From Methylosinus sp. PW1 (GTDB lineage Bacteria > Pseudomonadota > Alphaproteobacteria > Rhizobiales > Beijerinckiaceae), in contig NZ_JQNK01000006.1 of NCBI RefSeq assembly GCF_000745215.1, forward strand, positions 1 to 64,000: DNA of 64,000 nt, written 5' to 3'. The first letter of the stretch is position 1, and every line of letters begins with the position of its first letter. Under the pieces are notes generated by a model that searched no databases, was not told the origin of the DNA, and saw only the letters and a list, made by a program, of their open reading frames with translations. Of this stretch, positions 25,831 through 35,522 are shown in pieces. The position numbers and the translations under genes are program-made.

Positions 25831-27453
25831 ATGGCCTTCACTGTCGCCGATTACATTCTGAAGCGACTCGCCGACCAGTATGTCGATCGGCTGTTTGGCG
25901 TGCCCGCCGCCTATTGCGCTCCACTGTTCGACGCCGCCCTTTCACACCGCATCAGATCCGTCGTCGCCGCGAGCGATCTGGAAGCGGGATACGCCGCCGA
26001 TGGCTATGCGCGCACCAAGGGGCTTGGCGCCGTATCGGTGGCCTATGGCGTCGGAGCCTTGAGCATGATCAACGCGATCGCGGGCGCTTATGTCGAGCGG
26101 AGTCCAGTGGTCGTCATCAATGGTGGGCCGACGCCTGGCGCGATCGCCAACCTGCGCAAGTTCGACATTGTGTTCTCCCATTCTATCGGACAGGTCGCGA
26201 CCGACCTCAATGCATACAAGCTCGTGACCGCGCTGGCGGTGCGCGCCGTTACAGCCGCCGAGGCGCCAGGCGTCGTCGACTTGGCGATTTCAACTGCAAT
26301 ATTGAGAAAGCGACCGGTCTACCTGGAAATCAACATGGACATCTGGACCGCGCCGTGCGCGGCGCCGAGCGGACCGCTGCAGACCGTCAACGCGCCCGTC
26401 GGCGACGAGCAGCAGCTTGCGGCAACGATCGTTGGCTTGATCCGCGCTGCGCATGCGCCGTTGATTCTAATTGGCGTCGAGGTGCAGCGTTACGGCCACG
26501 CGAAAGCGGTCGCCGATCTCATTACCAAGCTCGGCGTACGCTGGTCCACGACGCTGCTCGCCAAGTCCGTGCTGGCCGAAGGGGGCGACGGATGGGTCGG
26601 CGTCTACGATCCTCCCCACTCGCAAGCCGCGGTCAAGCGGGCGGTCGAACGGGCGGATCTCCTCGTCACGCTCGGCTGCGCCTTTCCGAACGGCTATGCG
26701 AACCTCGTACAGAATTCCTTCGGCCGGATGGTTCAGATTTATGACGGCAAGGTGCGGATCAAGGCCGCAGCGAAGCAAAACGCCGAACTCGGGGCGTTGG
26801 TCTCCGCGCTCGTCACCGAGGCGGCGAAGAAGCCGCCATCGTGGGCGCCCGGAGGCGCGCCGCCGCCTGTTCCCGGCCCGGCTTCGGGCGCGCTGACTTA
26901 CAGGCAAGTGTTCGAGCGAATCGCCGTGGCGCTGGATCAAAGCTGGATCGTAATTCCCGATACGTTTCTCGGCGTTTATTCGGCGGCCAATCTGCCGATC
27001 AAAGGCCGCGATGGGTTCCTGTGCAGCGCCGTCTGGGCATCGATTGGCCACTCGGTCGCTGCTGCGGTCGGCGCTTCGTTCGGCGCCGCCCGCCGTCCGC
27101 TCGTCATCTGCGGCGATGGCGGCTTCCAAATGACCGCGCCGGCCTTGTCGACGATGGCGCAGCATGGCTGCAATCCCGTCATCATCATCGTCTCCAACGG
27201 CATCTATGGTTATGAACAGTTTCTCGTCGACAGGTCCTATTTCGAGAGCACGAGTAAGCCACCGCGCGACTATGTGGTGCTCAACCGTTGGGATTTCGTA
27301 GCCTTTGCCAGCGGGCTCGGCCTGCAGCTCGCTCGAGCGGTCAACACGGCAGTTGCTTTCGATGCGGCGTTGGCGGAAGCCGCGGCGTTCGACGGACCGG
27401 CGCTGATTGCTGCCCAGATCGATCCCCATGGCTTACCGGTCGAGCTGCCTTAA
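25831..27453 (+). CDS. ThDP-dependent decarboxylase-type enzyme
   Basis: 540 aa, the normal length for pyruvate/indolepyruvate/phenylpyruvate-decarboxylase-like enzymes. The N-terminal PYR domain has DLEAGYAADGYARTKG near residues 49-64. The C-terminal PP domain has GDGGFQM at 428-434 and SNGIYGYEQ about 28 residues later, the Mg-ThDP motif. The Glu that activates ThDP in this family (NEL in yeast PDC) aligns with Asp here, and the HH pair of pyruvate decarboxylases aligns with SH. It probably acts on an alpha-keto acid, fitting the oxidase upstream, but carboligase or another ThDP chemistry is possible. GGAGC precedes the ATG. Confidence 0.85.
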   Translation: MAFTVADYILKRLADQYVDRLFGVPAAYCAPLFDAALSHRIRSVVAASDLEAGYAADGYARTKGLGAVSVAYGVGALSMINAIAGAYVERSPVVVINGGPTPGAIANLRKFDIVFSHSIGQVATDLNAYKLVTALAVRAVTAAEAPGVVDLAISTAILRKRPVYLEINMDIWTAPCAAPSGPLQTVNAPVGDEQQLAATIVGLIRAAHAPLILIGVEVQRYGHAKAVADLITKLGVRWSTTLLAKSVLAEGGDGWVGVYDPPHSQAAVKRAVERADLLVTLGCAFPNGYANLVQNSFGRMVQIYDGKVRIKAAAKQNAELGALVSALVTEAAKKPPSWAPGGAPPPVPGPASGALTYRQVFERIAVALDQSWIVIPDTFLGVYSAANLPIKGRDGFLCSAVWASIGHSVAAAVGASFGAARRPLVICGDGGFQMTAPALSTMAQHGCNPVIIIVSNGIYGYEQFLVDRSYFESTSKPPRDYVVLNRWDFVAFASGLGLQLARAVNTAVAFDAALAEAAAFDGPALIAAQIDPHGLPVELP

Positions 27454-27483
27454 GTCTTCCTGAGAATTGCGGGAGGAGTCGAC

Positions 27484-28959
27484 ATGGAGCACCCGCTTCG
27501 CCTCGAAGAGTACTCTTCCCGGAAGGCGCCCCCGACGGCCGCTGTCGAAGATGAGATCGCCCTGCCGCTCGCGAAGGCGGCTGCTGCGCCGCTACCGCCG
27601 TTGCCAAGCCTTCCGGCGAGCGAAGTGCAATTCCTGCGACCGCCGGATCCGCACTATGCGGATTTCCTGCCAGCGGTGAGCAAGCGCAAGCAGCTAGCCC
27701 CGGCGCTGCGTGCGATCTGCAAGACCGAGCATGCCGTCGCCGTCATGGTCGATTGGGTGCGCAGCAATGGGTTGAACTTCGCCACGCGCAGCGGCGGCCA
27801 CTCCTATGAAGGGCTGTCTCAAACGACTGGCATCGCTATCGATGTGCGCGGATTGAAGCGGCTCGCAGTCGACAAAGCGTCGGAGTTCGTCACGGTCGGG
27901 TCCGGCGTATCGCTGTTCGAACTTTATTCTGGGCTGGCCGCACAGGGACTGGCGCTGCAAGCTGGGAGCTGCCCAACTGTCGGCGTCTCCGGTCATCTCA
28001 CCGGTGGCGGTCACGGCCTGCTGGCGCGCTCGCATGGATTGACTTGCGACGCCCTGCTGGATGCCACACTTGTCGATGGCCAAGGACGAGTGCTGCAGGC
28101 CAACGCGTTCTCGCAGCCGAACCTCTACTGGGCCTGCCGAGGCGGCGGCGGCGGCAGTTTCGGCGTCGTGACGGAATTCAAAATCCAGGTGTTTGCGTTG
28201 AAATCCGTACTGGTGTTCGGCGTATCCTGGAAATTGTCGCGGGCGGACGCAGCACGACTCTTCGCGGCCTGGCAGGACTGGGCGCCGAACGCGCCCTCAG
28301 GCATTACCTCGATCATGAAGGTCGGCCCGGCAGGAAATGGACTCATCGGAATGCGTTGCATCGGCCAGTCGGTCGGAGACGAAAGGGAGCTGCGCAATGA
28401 ACTTCGGCGGCTGACGTCGGTTCTCTCGCCGTCGACGCGGCTGAGCGTGCGTATGCTCGCATTCCTCGACGCCGTCAAACACTTTGCGGGACCGCTCGTG
28501 TACGAGTCACTGCTCATGAAAGCAAAATCGGACTATGTGCTGAAACCTCTCAGCGAAGACGGAATCGGAGCCATGATGGCGGCGCTCGCACCAATTGTGC
28601 CTGGCGGTATAGTGCTGCTGTGCGACTCCTATGGCGGCAAGATCGCCGATATCGCACCTGACGCCACGGCGTTTCCGCGCCGGGCCGGCACGCAATATTG
28701 TATCCAATATTTCACGAGCTGGGGCCGTTCCGCTGACACACCCGTCCATCTTGCGCAAATTGCGAGGGTCTATGCCACGATGCGGCCGTTCATGTTCGGC
28801 GCCTCCTATGTCAACTACAGCGATCTTGACCTCGGCGACTATGCGTCGGCCTATTGGGGGGACAACCTTGCCCGACTGGTCGCGGTCAAACAACAATATG
28901 ATCCCAACGATCTATTCCACCACGCCCAGAGCGTGCCGCTCAGCGTCCCCACCGTATGA
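27484..28959 (+). CDS. berberine-bridge-type FAD-linked oxidase
   Basis: 491 aa. The PCMH-type FAD domain has RSGGHSYEG with His106 and AGSCPTVGVSGHLTGGGHG with Cys163, the two residues that carry bicovalent FAD in this family. The C-terminal BBE motif is present (NYSDLDLGDYASAYWGDNL, then the ending QQYDPNDLFHHAQSVPL). There is no signal peptide; the N-terminus is Pro/Ala-rich. Such enzymes oxidise alcohols, aldehydes, sugars or natural-product intermediates. GGGAGGAG lies just upstream and the gap to the preceding gene is 30 bases, so it is the third gene of the same operon. Substrate unknown. Confidence 0.9.
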   Translation: MEHPLRLEEYSSRKAPPTAAVEDEIALPLAKAAAAPLPPLPSLPASEVQFLRPPDPHYADFLPAVSKRKQLAPALRAICKTEHAVAVMVDWVRSNGLNFATRSGGHSYEGLSQTTGIAIDVRGLKRLAVDKASEFVTVGSGVSLFELYSGLAAQGLALQAGSCPTVGVSGHLTGGGHGLLARSHGLTCDALLDATLVDGQGRVLQANAFSQPNLYWACRGGGGGSFGVVTEFKIQVFALKSVLVFGVSWKLSRADAARLFAAWQDWAPNAPSGITSIMKVGPAGNGLIGMRCIGQSVGDERELRNELRRLTSVLSPSTRLSVRMLAFLDAVKHFAGPLVYESLLMKAKSDYVLKPLSEDGIGAMMAALAPIVPGGIVLLCDSYGGKIADIAPDATAFPRRAGTQYCIQYFTSWGRSADTPVHLAQIARVYATMRPFMFGASYVNYSDLDLGDYASAYWGDNLARLVAVKQQYDPNDLFHHAQSVPLSVPTV

Positions 28960-29278
28960 GTTCCAGAGGGTCTTGATGAATTCGATCAGCGCGCACCGGC
29001 TCCGATGGAGCCGTCTAATCGCGGTTTCTATGTCAAGCGGTTTTGCGTGGCTTCGAATGCGTATGCCGGGTGCAGGGTCGTCTTCGCGGTCGCCATAGGC
29101 CGCGGCATGATGGGGCTTCGTGGGAAGAGCGTCCCAAGGTGGACAACGTACTTCGCCGAATCAGCGGTGCATCCCATCAAACGGAATGACCCGGCCCACG
29201 TCCCGGTAGGGACGTTCTAACGCGCTCAGAGTGAACGCTATTCCTATGCTGTTATGAAGCTATTCCGCCCAGTCTCGT

Positions 29279-29430
29279 CGATGGGACTCGACAACCAGAG
29301 AGGGCGAATTATCTGGCCCGCGTCGCGGCAGCGAAGGTCGGAGTTCGCCCATGACCGAGAACGAAAGTAAGCCGCAGGGCGGCGCTCTCGCCGGCAACAG
29401 CATGATTGTCGCCGCCCTGGTGATGACATG
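29279..29430 (+). repeat. direct repeat copy 1: aborted duplicate of a gene start
   Basis: About 150 bases closely match 29828-29980: the leader (GCGAATTATCTGGCCC) and the first codons MTENESKPQGGALAGN of the 1119 aa gene. After about 29430 the match ends and the frame leads into a transposase-like remnant, so the duplicate cannot make a functional protein. Confidence 0.85.
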
Positions 29431-29643
29431 CGCTCAAATCGAGACGCGACCGTCAACTACGGCGCACGCTACCGATCGGGCCGGCGGATTGCCTCCTCGC
29501 TCGCCGAGTCCGCTGTCGATTCCCTTGTCGCCCGGAGAATGGTAAAGAAGCAGCAGATGCAATGGACGCTCAGAGGCGCACATCGCTTGTTGCAAGTTCG
29601 CGCGGCCGTTCTCAACGGCGATTTGCGTGAGCGATTGGCTTAA
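29428..29643 (+). pseudogene. transposase C-terminal remnant
   Basis: The frame reads YRSGRRIASSLAESAVDSLV, then RRMVKKQQMQWTLRGAHRLL, ending in a stop at 29643. This is the pattern of a C-terminal segment I know from several transposases (remaining codons RMxKKQQMxW and GAHxLL). I cannot name the family with certainty. It is joined directly to the aborted gene start. Confidence 0.5.
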
Positions 29644-29827
29644 CAACCTCCGAAGTCGACGCATCGTCATCACCTGACGTGGATGTTCGAGCCGACGCCA
29701 CCTTTGTTAAAAGCGGCATGAGACCCAGTTAATTTATCGGTCCCAGTGAAGCAGAGCCGTTGGAACCCCGTCAATAAGCAAATGCCCACTATCTTTCTGA
29801 GACCGCTCGCCCTTCGCTCGATTGTGA
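29644..29827. other. non-coding stretch between duplicate and gene
   Basis: No coding signal seen. It separates the two copies of the 150-base repeat. Confidence 0.4.
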
Positions 29828-29980
29828 TCGATAGGGCTCGACAAGCAGGGAGAGCGAATTATCTGGCCCCCGTCGCGGCAACGAAGGTCGGAGTTCGCCC
29901 ATGACCGAGAACGAAAGTAAGCCGCAGGGCGGCGCTCTCGCCGGCAATGGCTTGATCGTCGTCGCGCTCGTCATGACCGG
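29828..29980 (+). repeat. direct repeat copy 2: leader and start of the 1119 aa gene
   Basis: Partner of the repeat at 29279-29430. It includes the ribosome site region (GGAG) and the first 16 or so codons, so it probably carries the native promoter-proximal region of the gene. Confidence 0.85.
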
Positions 29981-32900
29981 TGCGGCCTTCATCTATCGCG
30001 AAGCGCCGCTGCTGCCTTCGCGTCCGAACTCGAGCGAGATGGCGATCCGCGAGGCTGCCCCGCAGGCTGACGCGCGACTGTGGCAGGACCCGTTCTCCGC
30101 CATTGCGCAAGCGCGAAACGCGAAATCGGAGTGCACGCGAGCTCTTCCGGCCGGATCATCGCCCAAGCTTGACGCAGATACGATCCCGCTGGTTGTGACT
30201 GTATCCGGCGGGCCGAATTACGACGACTCGGAATATCGTCGGCGGCTTCGTTACGCCGTGATCGCAGGACTCGATCGAGCCGGATTTCGACCGCATGATC
30301 CTCGACACCTGGGCTATTTCGCTCCGCGGCCCGATCGCGACCAGAAACGAATGTTGCCTTGCGTCGTTCCGTTTGAAAATTTCGAGGCGAAGAATATCGA
30401 ATCGACTTCGGATTCTCCCGATCGGTCTTCGCACAAGAAGGTCTTGGTGTTTTGGCTGAACGAAGATGTCATCGCCGGCTCGCCTTTCGAGAAATTCACG
30501 AGGCTGCGTGAAATCGAAAAGCCGTCGAGCCGCCGCGCCGCAGACGCGTGGAATGGCCCGCTCTTCGTCATCGGACCGCAATCCTCCGATACGCTCGGCG
30601 ATCTGATAGAAAATTCTCAGAATGCGGACCCCGGAGCCTATCAGATCGTCTCTTATGGCGCGACCGCCGAGAGGCTCGGAAAGGAGGTCGCCTGGCCGAC
30701 GAACGGCGTGCTCCGTCGGGGGATTGCGTCGGACGATAAGCTCGCCGAGGTCGTCTTCGACGAATTGGACAAGCGCGGCGTAGCTCCAGGCGACCACCAG
30801 CATGTCGCGCTCATCGCCGAATCGGACACGATCTACGGCCAGAGCGTGGCGGACACGTTCGAACGCCGTTTCACGAAGGGGATGCGCAACGGCCGCGCCT
30901 GCTGCAGTGAGTCCTTCGTGCACAGGCTCGGCTATTTGCGTGGATTGGACGGAGCCACGCCGAAGGCTGAGAGTGGGGACCGCATGGATGCGGGCGTGCC
31001 GTCGAAAGACCGGGATACGGCCAAGACGCAGATCGATCCTCGCGCCCTCGATCTTCCTTATGGCCAGAGCCAGTTCGATTATCTGCGTCGCATCGCCGAA
31101 AGGCTGCGGAGGATAGATGACGGGCTACGCGAGCGGGGCAAGGAAGGCATAAGGGCGATCGGCGTGCTCGGAAGCGACGCCTTCGACAAGCTCCTCGTGC
31201 TTCGCGCACTGAAGCCGGCGTTTCCAAACGCGCAATTCTTCACGACGGATTTCGACACGATCTTCGCGACTGCAAGCGAGCTCGAATGGACGCGCAATCT
31301 GCTGGTCGCCTCAAGTCTCGGGCCGGAGCTTGACGGAAGTCTGCAAGGCCAGATTCCGCCGTTTCGCAGCGGCTACCAGACTGCGGCCTTTCTCGCGACG
31401 CAATTGGTCGTCGCTGAGGGGAAGGGCGTTCGGAATGGAAGCGATTCTCGTTCTGCGTCTGAGCCGCATGGCATGGGCAAGAATGGTTGGCGGGACCGCA
31501 ACTTTAAATTGATCAGGGCGAAGGAACCGCAGCCGAAATTAGCGGCGTTGACGTCCGACCGCAGCGCTACGACGGCGCCCAGCCACATCGAAGACTGGTT
31601 TTCCGAAGCGCTGATTTTCGAGGTCGCGAGAACGGGCGAGATTCTGCCGCTTCCGCGCCATAGGACCGATTATGCGACGAAGCGGGCGCATTGCGACCAC
31701 AATCGTCTCGGGTCATGCGACAACATCCAGCCGGACGCGCCGCGGCTCTATCCTTCGATCGGCGCGCCAGCGCAGATCGGCTTGGCGATCCTGCTCGGAT
31801 CGGCGGGAGCCGCAATTCTAGTCTACGCCTATATCCGTCGCGAGCGATTTCGCAAATGGGGCAAGCCGGATCAATATTCCATCGACTTTGTCTGGCTCGG
31901 GGCGCTGCTCAGCTTGTCGGGACTCGTCGCATTGTTCTGGGAGTCTTTCGCGCGCGCTGTGACTGAGGACGGCGCCGGCGAGCGGATAGCCTTCTTCCAC
32001 GGCGTCAGCACTTGGCCGTCAGTGCTGATTGCCTGTCTCGCCGTAATCGTCTCCATTCGGCTGATCATGCGCGCCGGCGCCGAGCTCGACGCCAATATCG
32101 ACGAGATCGCGACGCGTATGAGACTGCCCAAACCCGAAACGCTGATAGACGCAGCAGACAAGAGGACAAAGCACGATAGCGGCTGGATGAATTTCAAAAG
32201 AATATTTTTTTACCGCCTATCGGAATCGGAAGTGAAGCAGCCCAAGGTGAGAAGCGATCCGCCCAAGCCGACGCAGACCTTGCCTTGGGCGCTATGGCCG
32301 GCCTTCGGCCTTTTCGGCGTATTTGAGACTTCCAACAAATCCGCGGACGATATGGGAGACGACGAGGAATCGGAAAAGAAGCTCGACGGGCTTCCCTATG
32401 AGGTAGAAAAGGCTTGGGAGACCTATGTGGTTCAGGGCCGTCGGAAGGCCCGACTTCTGCGCAGTGGGATCGCCAGCGCCATTCTCACCATCACCCTATT
32501 CGTGCTAGTAACGCTGCTCGGCGCGCCGAGCCCCCCGATTCGCGGCGATCTCGCGAGAACAGCCTCAACCTTCGGCCTCCTCGCCGAGGTGTTCTTCATT
32601 TCCATGCTCGTCTTTATCGTCTTCGACGCGACTTTTCTTTGCCTGAGCTTTATCTGGGAGCTCGCGCGAGGCTGCACGAAATGGCCGCAATTAACCGTGG
32701 CGCTGTACGAGAAAAAGCTCGGCAAGTCGGTGGGGGAGGTTTCGAAGCCGAGCGAGGTCGGCAGCTCCACGCCGGACCGCGTTCTAAACGATTGGATCGA
32801 TCTTGTCTTCATCCAGCGGCGGACCGAATGCGTCAACGCGCTCGTCTATTATCCCTTCTTCGTGATCGCCATCGTGATACTCGCGCAGAGCGGTGTATTT

Positions 32901-33260
32901 GCTCCTTATCCTGCTGCTGGCCTCGTCTTCGCGGCGGAGGCAGCTGGGCTCCTAGCCGTCTTCTGCTGCGTATGGGCTTTTCGGCGCGTCGCCGAAAGGG
33001 CGCGTGCGGAAACGCGCAATCACATTTCCGACGTCGACATCCGAGCCAAGGCCGAGAGCGGCAAGGGCGGCTTGGGTGACGGCAAGATAAAGGACTGGTC
33101 GGCTCCCCAGCTCGACACGCTCCGCGAGCGCGTCGAGCGTATGCGTGGCGGTGCCTTCAGCCCAGTGCTCGAGCAGCCCGTTGTTCGAGCACTGTCTTTT
33201 CCCTTGCTGAGCATAGGCGTTACGAATCTGCTCCCATTGAAGACAACCTTCGGCTTTTAA
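29901..33260 (+). CDS. large membrane protein with periplasmic-binding-like sensor domain
   Basis: 1119 aa, no named family. An N-terminal membrane anchor (about 16-33) is followed by roughly 590 residues with the alternating pattern of a type 1 periplasmic-binding fold (GPLFVIGPQSSDTLGDLIEN, HVALIAESDTIYGQSVA, IRAIGVLGSDAFDKLLVLRA). Six to seven further hydrophobic segments lie near 625-645, 663-683, 704-723, 857-875, 892-917 and 981-1030, separated by a charged cytoplasmic-type loop (about 725-850). This suggests a membrane protein that senses or binds something outside and passes it to a membrane module. It has no kinase or GGDEF signature. The 5' end is duplicated upstream. Confidence 0.75.
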   Translation: MTENESKPQGGALAGNGLIVVALVMTGAAFIYREAPLLPSRPNSSEMAIREAAPQADARLWQDPFSAIAQARNAKSECTRALPAGSSPKLDADTIPLVVTVSGGPNYDDSEYRRRLRYAVIAGLDRAGFRPHDPRHLGYFAPRPDRDQKRMLPCVVPFENFEAKNIESTSDSPDRSSHKKVLVFWLNEDVIAGSPFEKFTRLREIEKPSSRRAADAWNGPLFVIGPQSSDTLGDLIENSQNADPGAYQIVSYGATAERLGKEVAWPTNGVLRRGIASDDKLAEVVFDELDKRGVAPGDHQHVALIAESDTIYGQSVADTFERRFTKGMRNGRACCSESFVHRLGYLRGLDGATPKAESGDRMDAGVPSKDRDTAKTQIDPRALDLPYGQSQFDYLRRIAERLRRIDDGLRERGKEGIRAIGVLGSDAFDKLLVLRALKPAFPNAQFFTTDFDTIFATASELEWTRNLLVASSLGPELDGSLQGQIPPFRSGYQTAAFLATQLVVAEGKGVRNGSDSRSASEPHGMGKNGWRDRNFKLIRAKEPQPKLAALTSDRSATTAPSHIEDWFSEALIFEVARTGEILPLPRHRTDYATKRAHCDHNRLGSCDNIQPDAPRLYPSIGAPAQIGLAILLGSAGAAILVYAYIRRERFRKWGKPDQYSIDFVWLGALLSLSGLVALFWESFARAVTEDGAGERIAFFHGVSTWPSVLIACLAVIVSIRLIMRAGAELDANIDEIATRMRLPKPETLIDAADKRTKHDSGWMNFKRIFFYRLSESEVKQPKVRSDPPKPTQTLPWALWPAFGLFGVFETSNKSADDMGDDEESEKKLDGLPYEVEKAWETYVVQGRRKARLLRSGIASAILTITLFVLVTLLGAPSPPIRGDLARTASTFGLLAEVFFISMLVFIVFDATFLCLSFIWELARGCTKWPQLTVALYEKKLGKSVGEVSKPSEVGSSTPDRVLNDWIDLVFIQRRTECVNALVYYPFFVIAIVILAQSGVFAPYPAAGLVFAAEAAGLLAVFCCVWAFRRVAERARAETRNHISDVDIRAKAESGKGGLGDGKIKDWSAPQLDTLRERVERMRGGAFSPVLEQPVVRALSFPLLSIGVTNLLPLKTTFGF

Positions 33261-33587
33261 CCGCGTTTAACCGTGCTATCGCACCGAAATCTTCACCCGT
33301 CGGTTCGACTCTCTGCTCGCGGGGATCGTGGCTTTCGCCCAGCAGCTCCACAAGAGTGGTGCAATGCATCGTCCTCGCTCGATTTCGCGCGACAACACAA
33401 ATGCTGGCCGGGAGATGACCGCATCACGGAAAAACAGGTGACAGGCCGGAAAGCGGCGGAGTAGCATCTCGCCAAATCGGCGAAGGGCGTCACTCGCGCC
33501 AACCTGCCGTGAATTTTCGGGGCGGGGAAAATCGTCCGGATCCGTCCCTCATCCGTGTTCATTTATTCTGCATTGAGGAGAAAGCGA
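33261..33587. other. intergenic region with a possible OmpA-like tail remnant on the minus strand
   Basis: On the minus strand the last codons before a stop at about 33276 read ESNRRVKISVR, and another frame just upstream reads LLGESHDPREQ. The order (GES...NRRV-I-V stop) is that of the C-terminus of OmpA/MotB-type peptidoglycan-binding domains with one frameshift. Nothing else is recognisable. The ribosome site of the next gene (GAGGAG) lies at 33575-33580. Confidence 0.3.
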
Positions 33588-35354
33588 ATGTGGGGGCCGA
33601 AACTCTTGCATCTTGCGCGCCTAGTCGGCGCATCGCTGCTGGCCTCCGCCACTCTCGCCGCCGTGCAAACCGTCGACGGACAGGGCTGGGACGCCGCAAC
33701 GCGCAACAATTTCTACACGCAGGATCAGGGAACGCGGCTTATTCCCTGGAGTTGGATGTCGGCGCTGGAACAGGCCGATGGAACGCTCTTCATGGCCGAC
33801 AGCCTGTCCCGTTACGGCTATCTGCCCAATCCCGACAGTTCGCCGGCGGGCCTGCCGGTCGGCTTCATGGTGGCGCGGAGCGGCGTGGATGAGCCTTCGC
33901 TGGGAATGAATTGCGCCGCCTGCCACACCCGGCAGATCGAGTATGGCGGCAAGAGCTATCGCATCGACGGCGGGCCGTCCCTCGCGGATCTCGGCGCCTT
34001 CTGGAGCGATCTCGATGCCGCAGTGGGCCGTACGCTGGATGACCCGGCTAAATTCACCGCCTTTGCCAAATCCGCGCTCGGCGCGGAGTGGTCCGACAAA
34101 AAGCAGGAGACCCTGCGGATCAAGGTCAAGGCGTGGTATGCGCCGTTCCACGCCATTTCCGACGGCGGTCTGCCCAAACCGGAGCATGATCGTCCCTGGG
34201 GCAAGGGCCGCCTCGACGCCGTCGGCATGATCCTCAACCGTATCGCGGGTCTCTCCATCGGCGAGCCTGAAGACGGCCACATCATCGCGTCAAACATCGT
34301 GCGGGCCGATGCGGCGGTTCGGCCGCCCTTCCTGTGGAACTCGGCGATCCAGAACCGCACGCAATGGCCCGGCTTCGCCGAAAACGGCAACGACCTCCTC
34401 GCGCTGTCGCGCAATCTCGGTCAGGTGTACGGTGTCTTTGGCGTGTTTCGTCCCAAGAAAGACGACTCGCACCCCATCGGCTATGATTATCTTGGCGACA
34501 ATTCCGCCAATTTCGATGGACTCGCTGCGCTGGAATCTGATGTTCACGCGCTTGAGCCGCCGAAATGGCCCTGGGCCGTCGATGAGAAACTCGCCGCGGA
34601 GGGCGAGAAGATTTTCAACTGGACGACGGCGCAAGGAGGCTGCGTCGAATGCCATGGCATCAAACCCCTTGCCGACGGAAATTGGCTCACCCCGGTGACG
34701 CCGATCGCTCAGATCCGCACGGACGCAAAGGAATTGTTGAATTTGGGGCGGAACGTCGACACCGGCGTGATGACCGGCGCCTTCATTCCCTTCCTCGGCC
34801 AGCCCTTGAAAAAAGTCGACAAGGCCGTGAGCGTGCTCGGCCTCTCGGTGCGCGGCGCGGTGTTGCAGCATTATTTTCCCGATGTGCGCATGGATCCCAA
34901 TCTGCGCCGGCTGCTAATGAGCTTGCACCAGAGTCTCGACGTGGTGATTGAGACGCTGGATCCGAAGCTCAAAGCGGAGGTCATGAAAGATCTCGACGCC
35001 TTGAAGGGCGCCTATCCTATACCCGGCGTCGGCGCTCCGCCGGCTCCCGGCTACGAGGCGCGCGTGATGCAGGGCATATGGGCCGCCGCGCCGTACTTGC
35101 ACAATGGCTCTGTGCCGTCCCTGGCCGAATTGCTCAAACCGTCGGACAATCGCGTCGGAACCTTCAAGGTCGGGCCGGCCTATGATCCGGCGGCGGTGGG
35201 CCTTGCCGTCGAACAGCCCACTTCCAGCACTACGCTGTCCACCACGGGTTGCGAGAATCCGACATCTGGCGACAGCCATTGCGGCCATGACTTCGGCGTG
35301 ACGCTCAGTGACGACCAGAAGAAGGCGCTGCTCGAGTATCTCAAGACCTTGTGA
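33588..35354 (+). CDS. dihaem cytochrome c, RoxA/dihaem peroxidase-like
   Basis: 588 aa from the ATG at 33588 (GAGGAG eight bases before). The N-terminus WGPKLLHLARLVGASLLASA is a signal peptide, so the product is periplasmic or secreted. Two haem c sites are present: CAACH at 109-113 and CVECH at 352-356, with the long spacing of the RoxA/RoxB rubber-oxygenase and dihaem-peroxidase group. It likely oxidises or oxygenates an unknown substrate. The haem peroxidase gene follows 168 bases later on the same strand, so the two probably act together in the periplasm. Confidence 0.85.
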   Translation: MWGPKLLHLARLVGASLLASATLAAVQTVDGQGWDAATRNNFYTQDQGTRLIPWSWMSALEQADGTLFMADSLSRYGYLPNPDSSPAGLPVGFMVARSGVDEPSLGMNCAACHTRQIEYGGKSYRIDGGPSLADLGAFWSDLDAAVGRTLDDPAKFTAFAKSALGAEWSDKKQETLRIKVKAWYAPFHAISDGGLPKPEHDRPWGKGRLDAVGMILNRIAGLSIGEPEDGHIIASNIVRADAAVRPPFLWNSAIQNRTQWPGFAENGNDLLALSRNLGQVYGVFGVFRPKKDDSHPIGYDYLGDNSANFDGLAALESDVHALEPPKWPWAVDEKLAAEGEKIFNWTTAQGGCVECHGIKPLADGNWLTPVTPIAQIRTDAKELLNLGRNVDTGVMTGAFIPFLGQPLKKVDKAVSVLGLSVRGAVLQHYFPDVRMDPNLRRLLMSLHQSLDVVIETLDPKLKAEVMKDLDALKGAYPIPGVGAPPAPGYEARVMQGIWAAAPYLHNGSVPSLAELLKPSDNRVGTFKVGPAYDPAAVGLAVEQPTSSTTLSTTGCENPTSGDSHCGHDFGVTLSDDQKKALLEYLKTL

Positions 35355-35522
35355 CGCGCGCAGCGCCGCGGAAACGACTTGGCCAACCGACGACGCAAAT
35401 GGCGCTGCTACGGCTGCGTTAGAACGGAAGAGAAAACAGGGCAAAACGTTGCGCGGCGAGTAGGACGCGCATTCCTACATTCTGCTGTTGGTTTTTTCCG
35501 TAGCGAATTTGAGAGGTGGACG

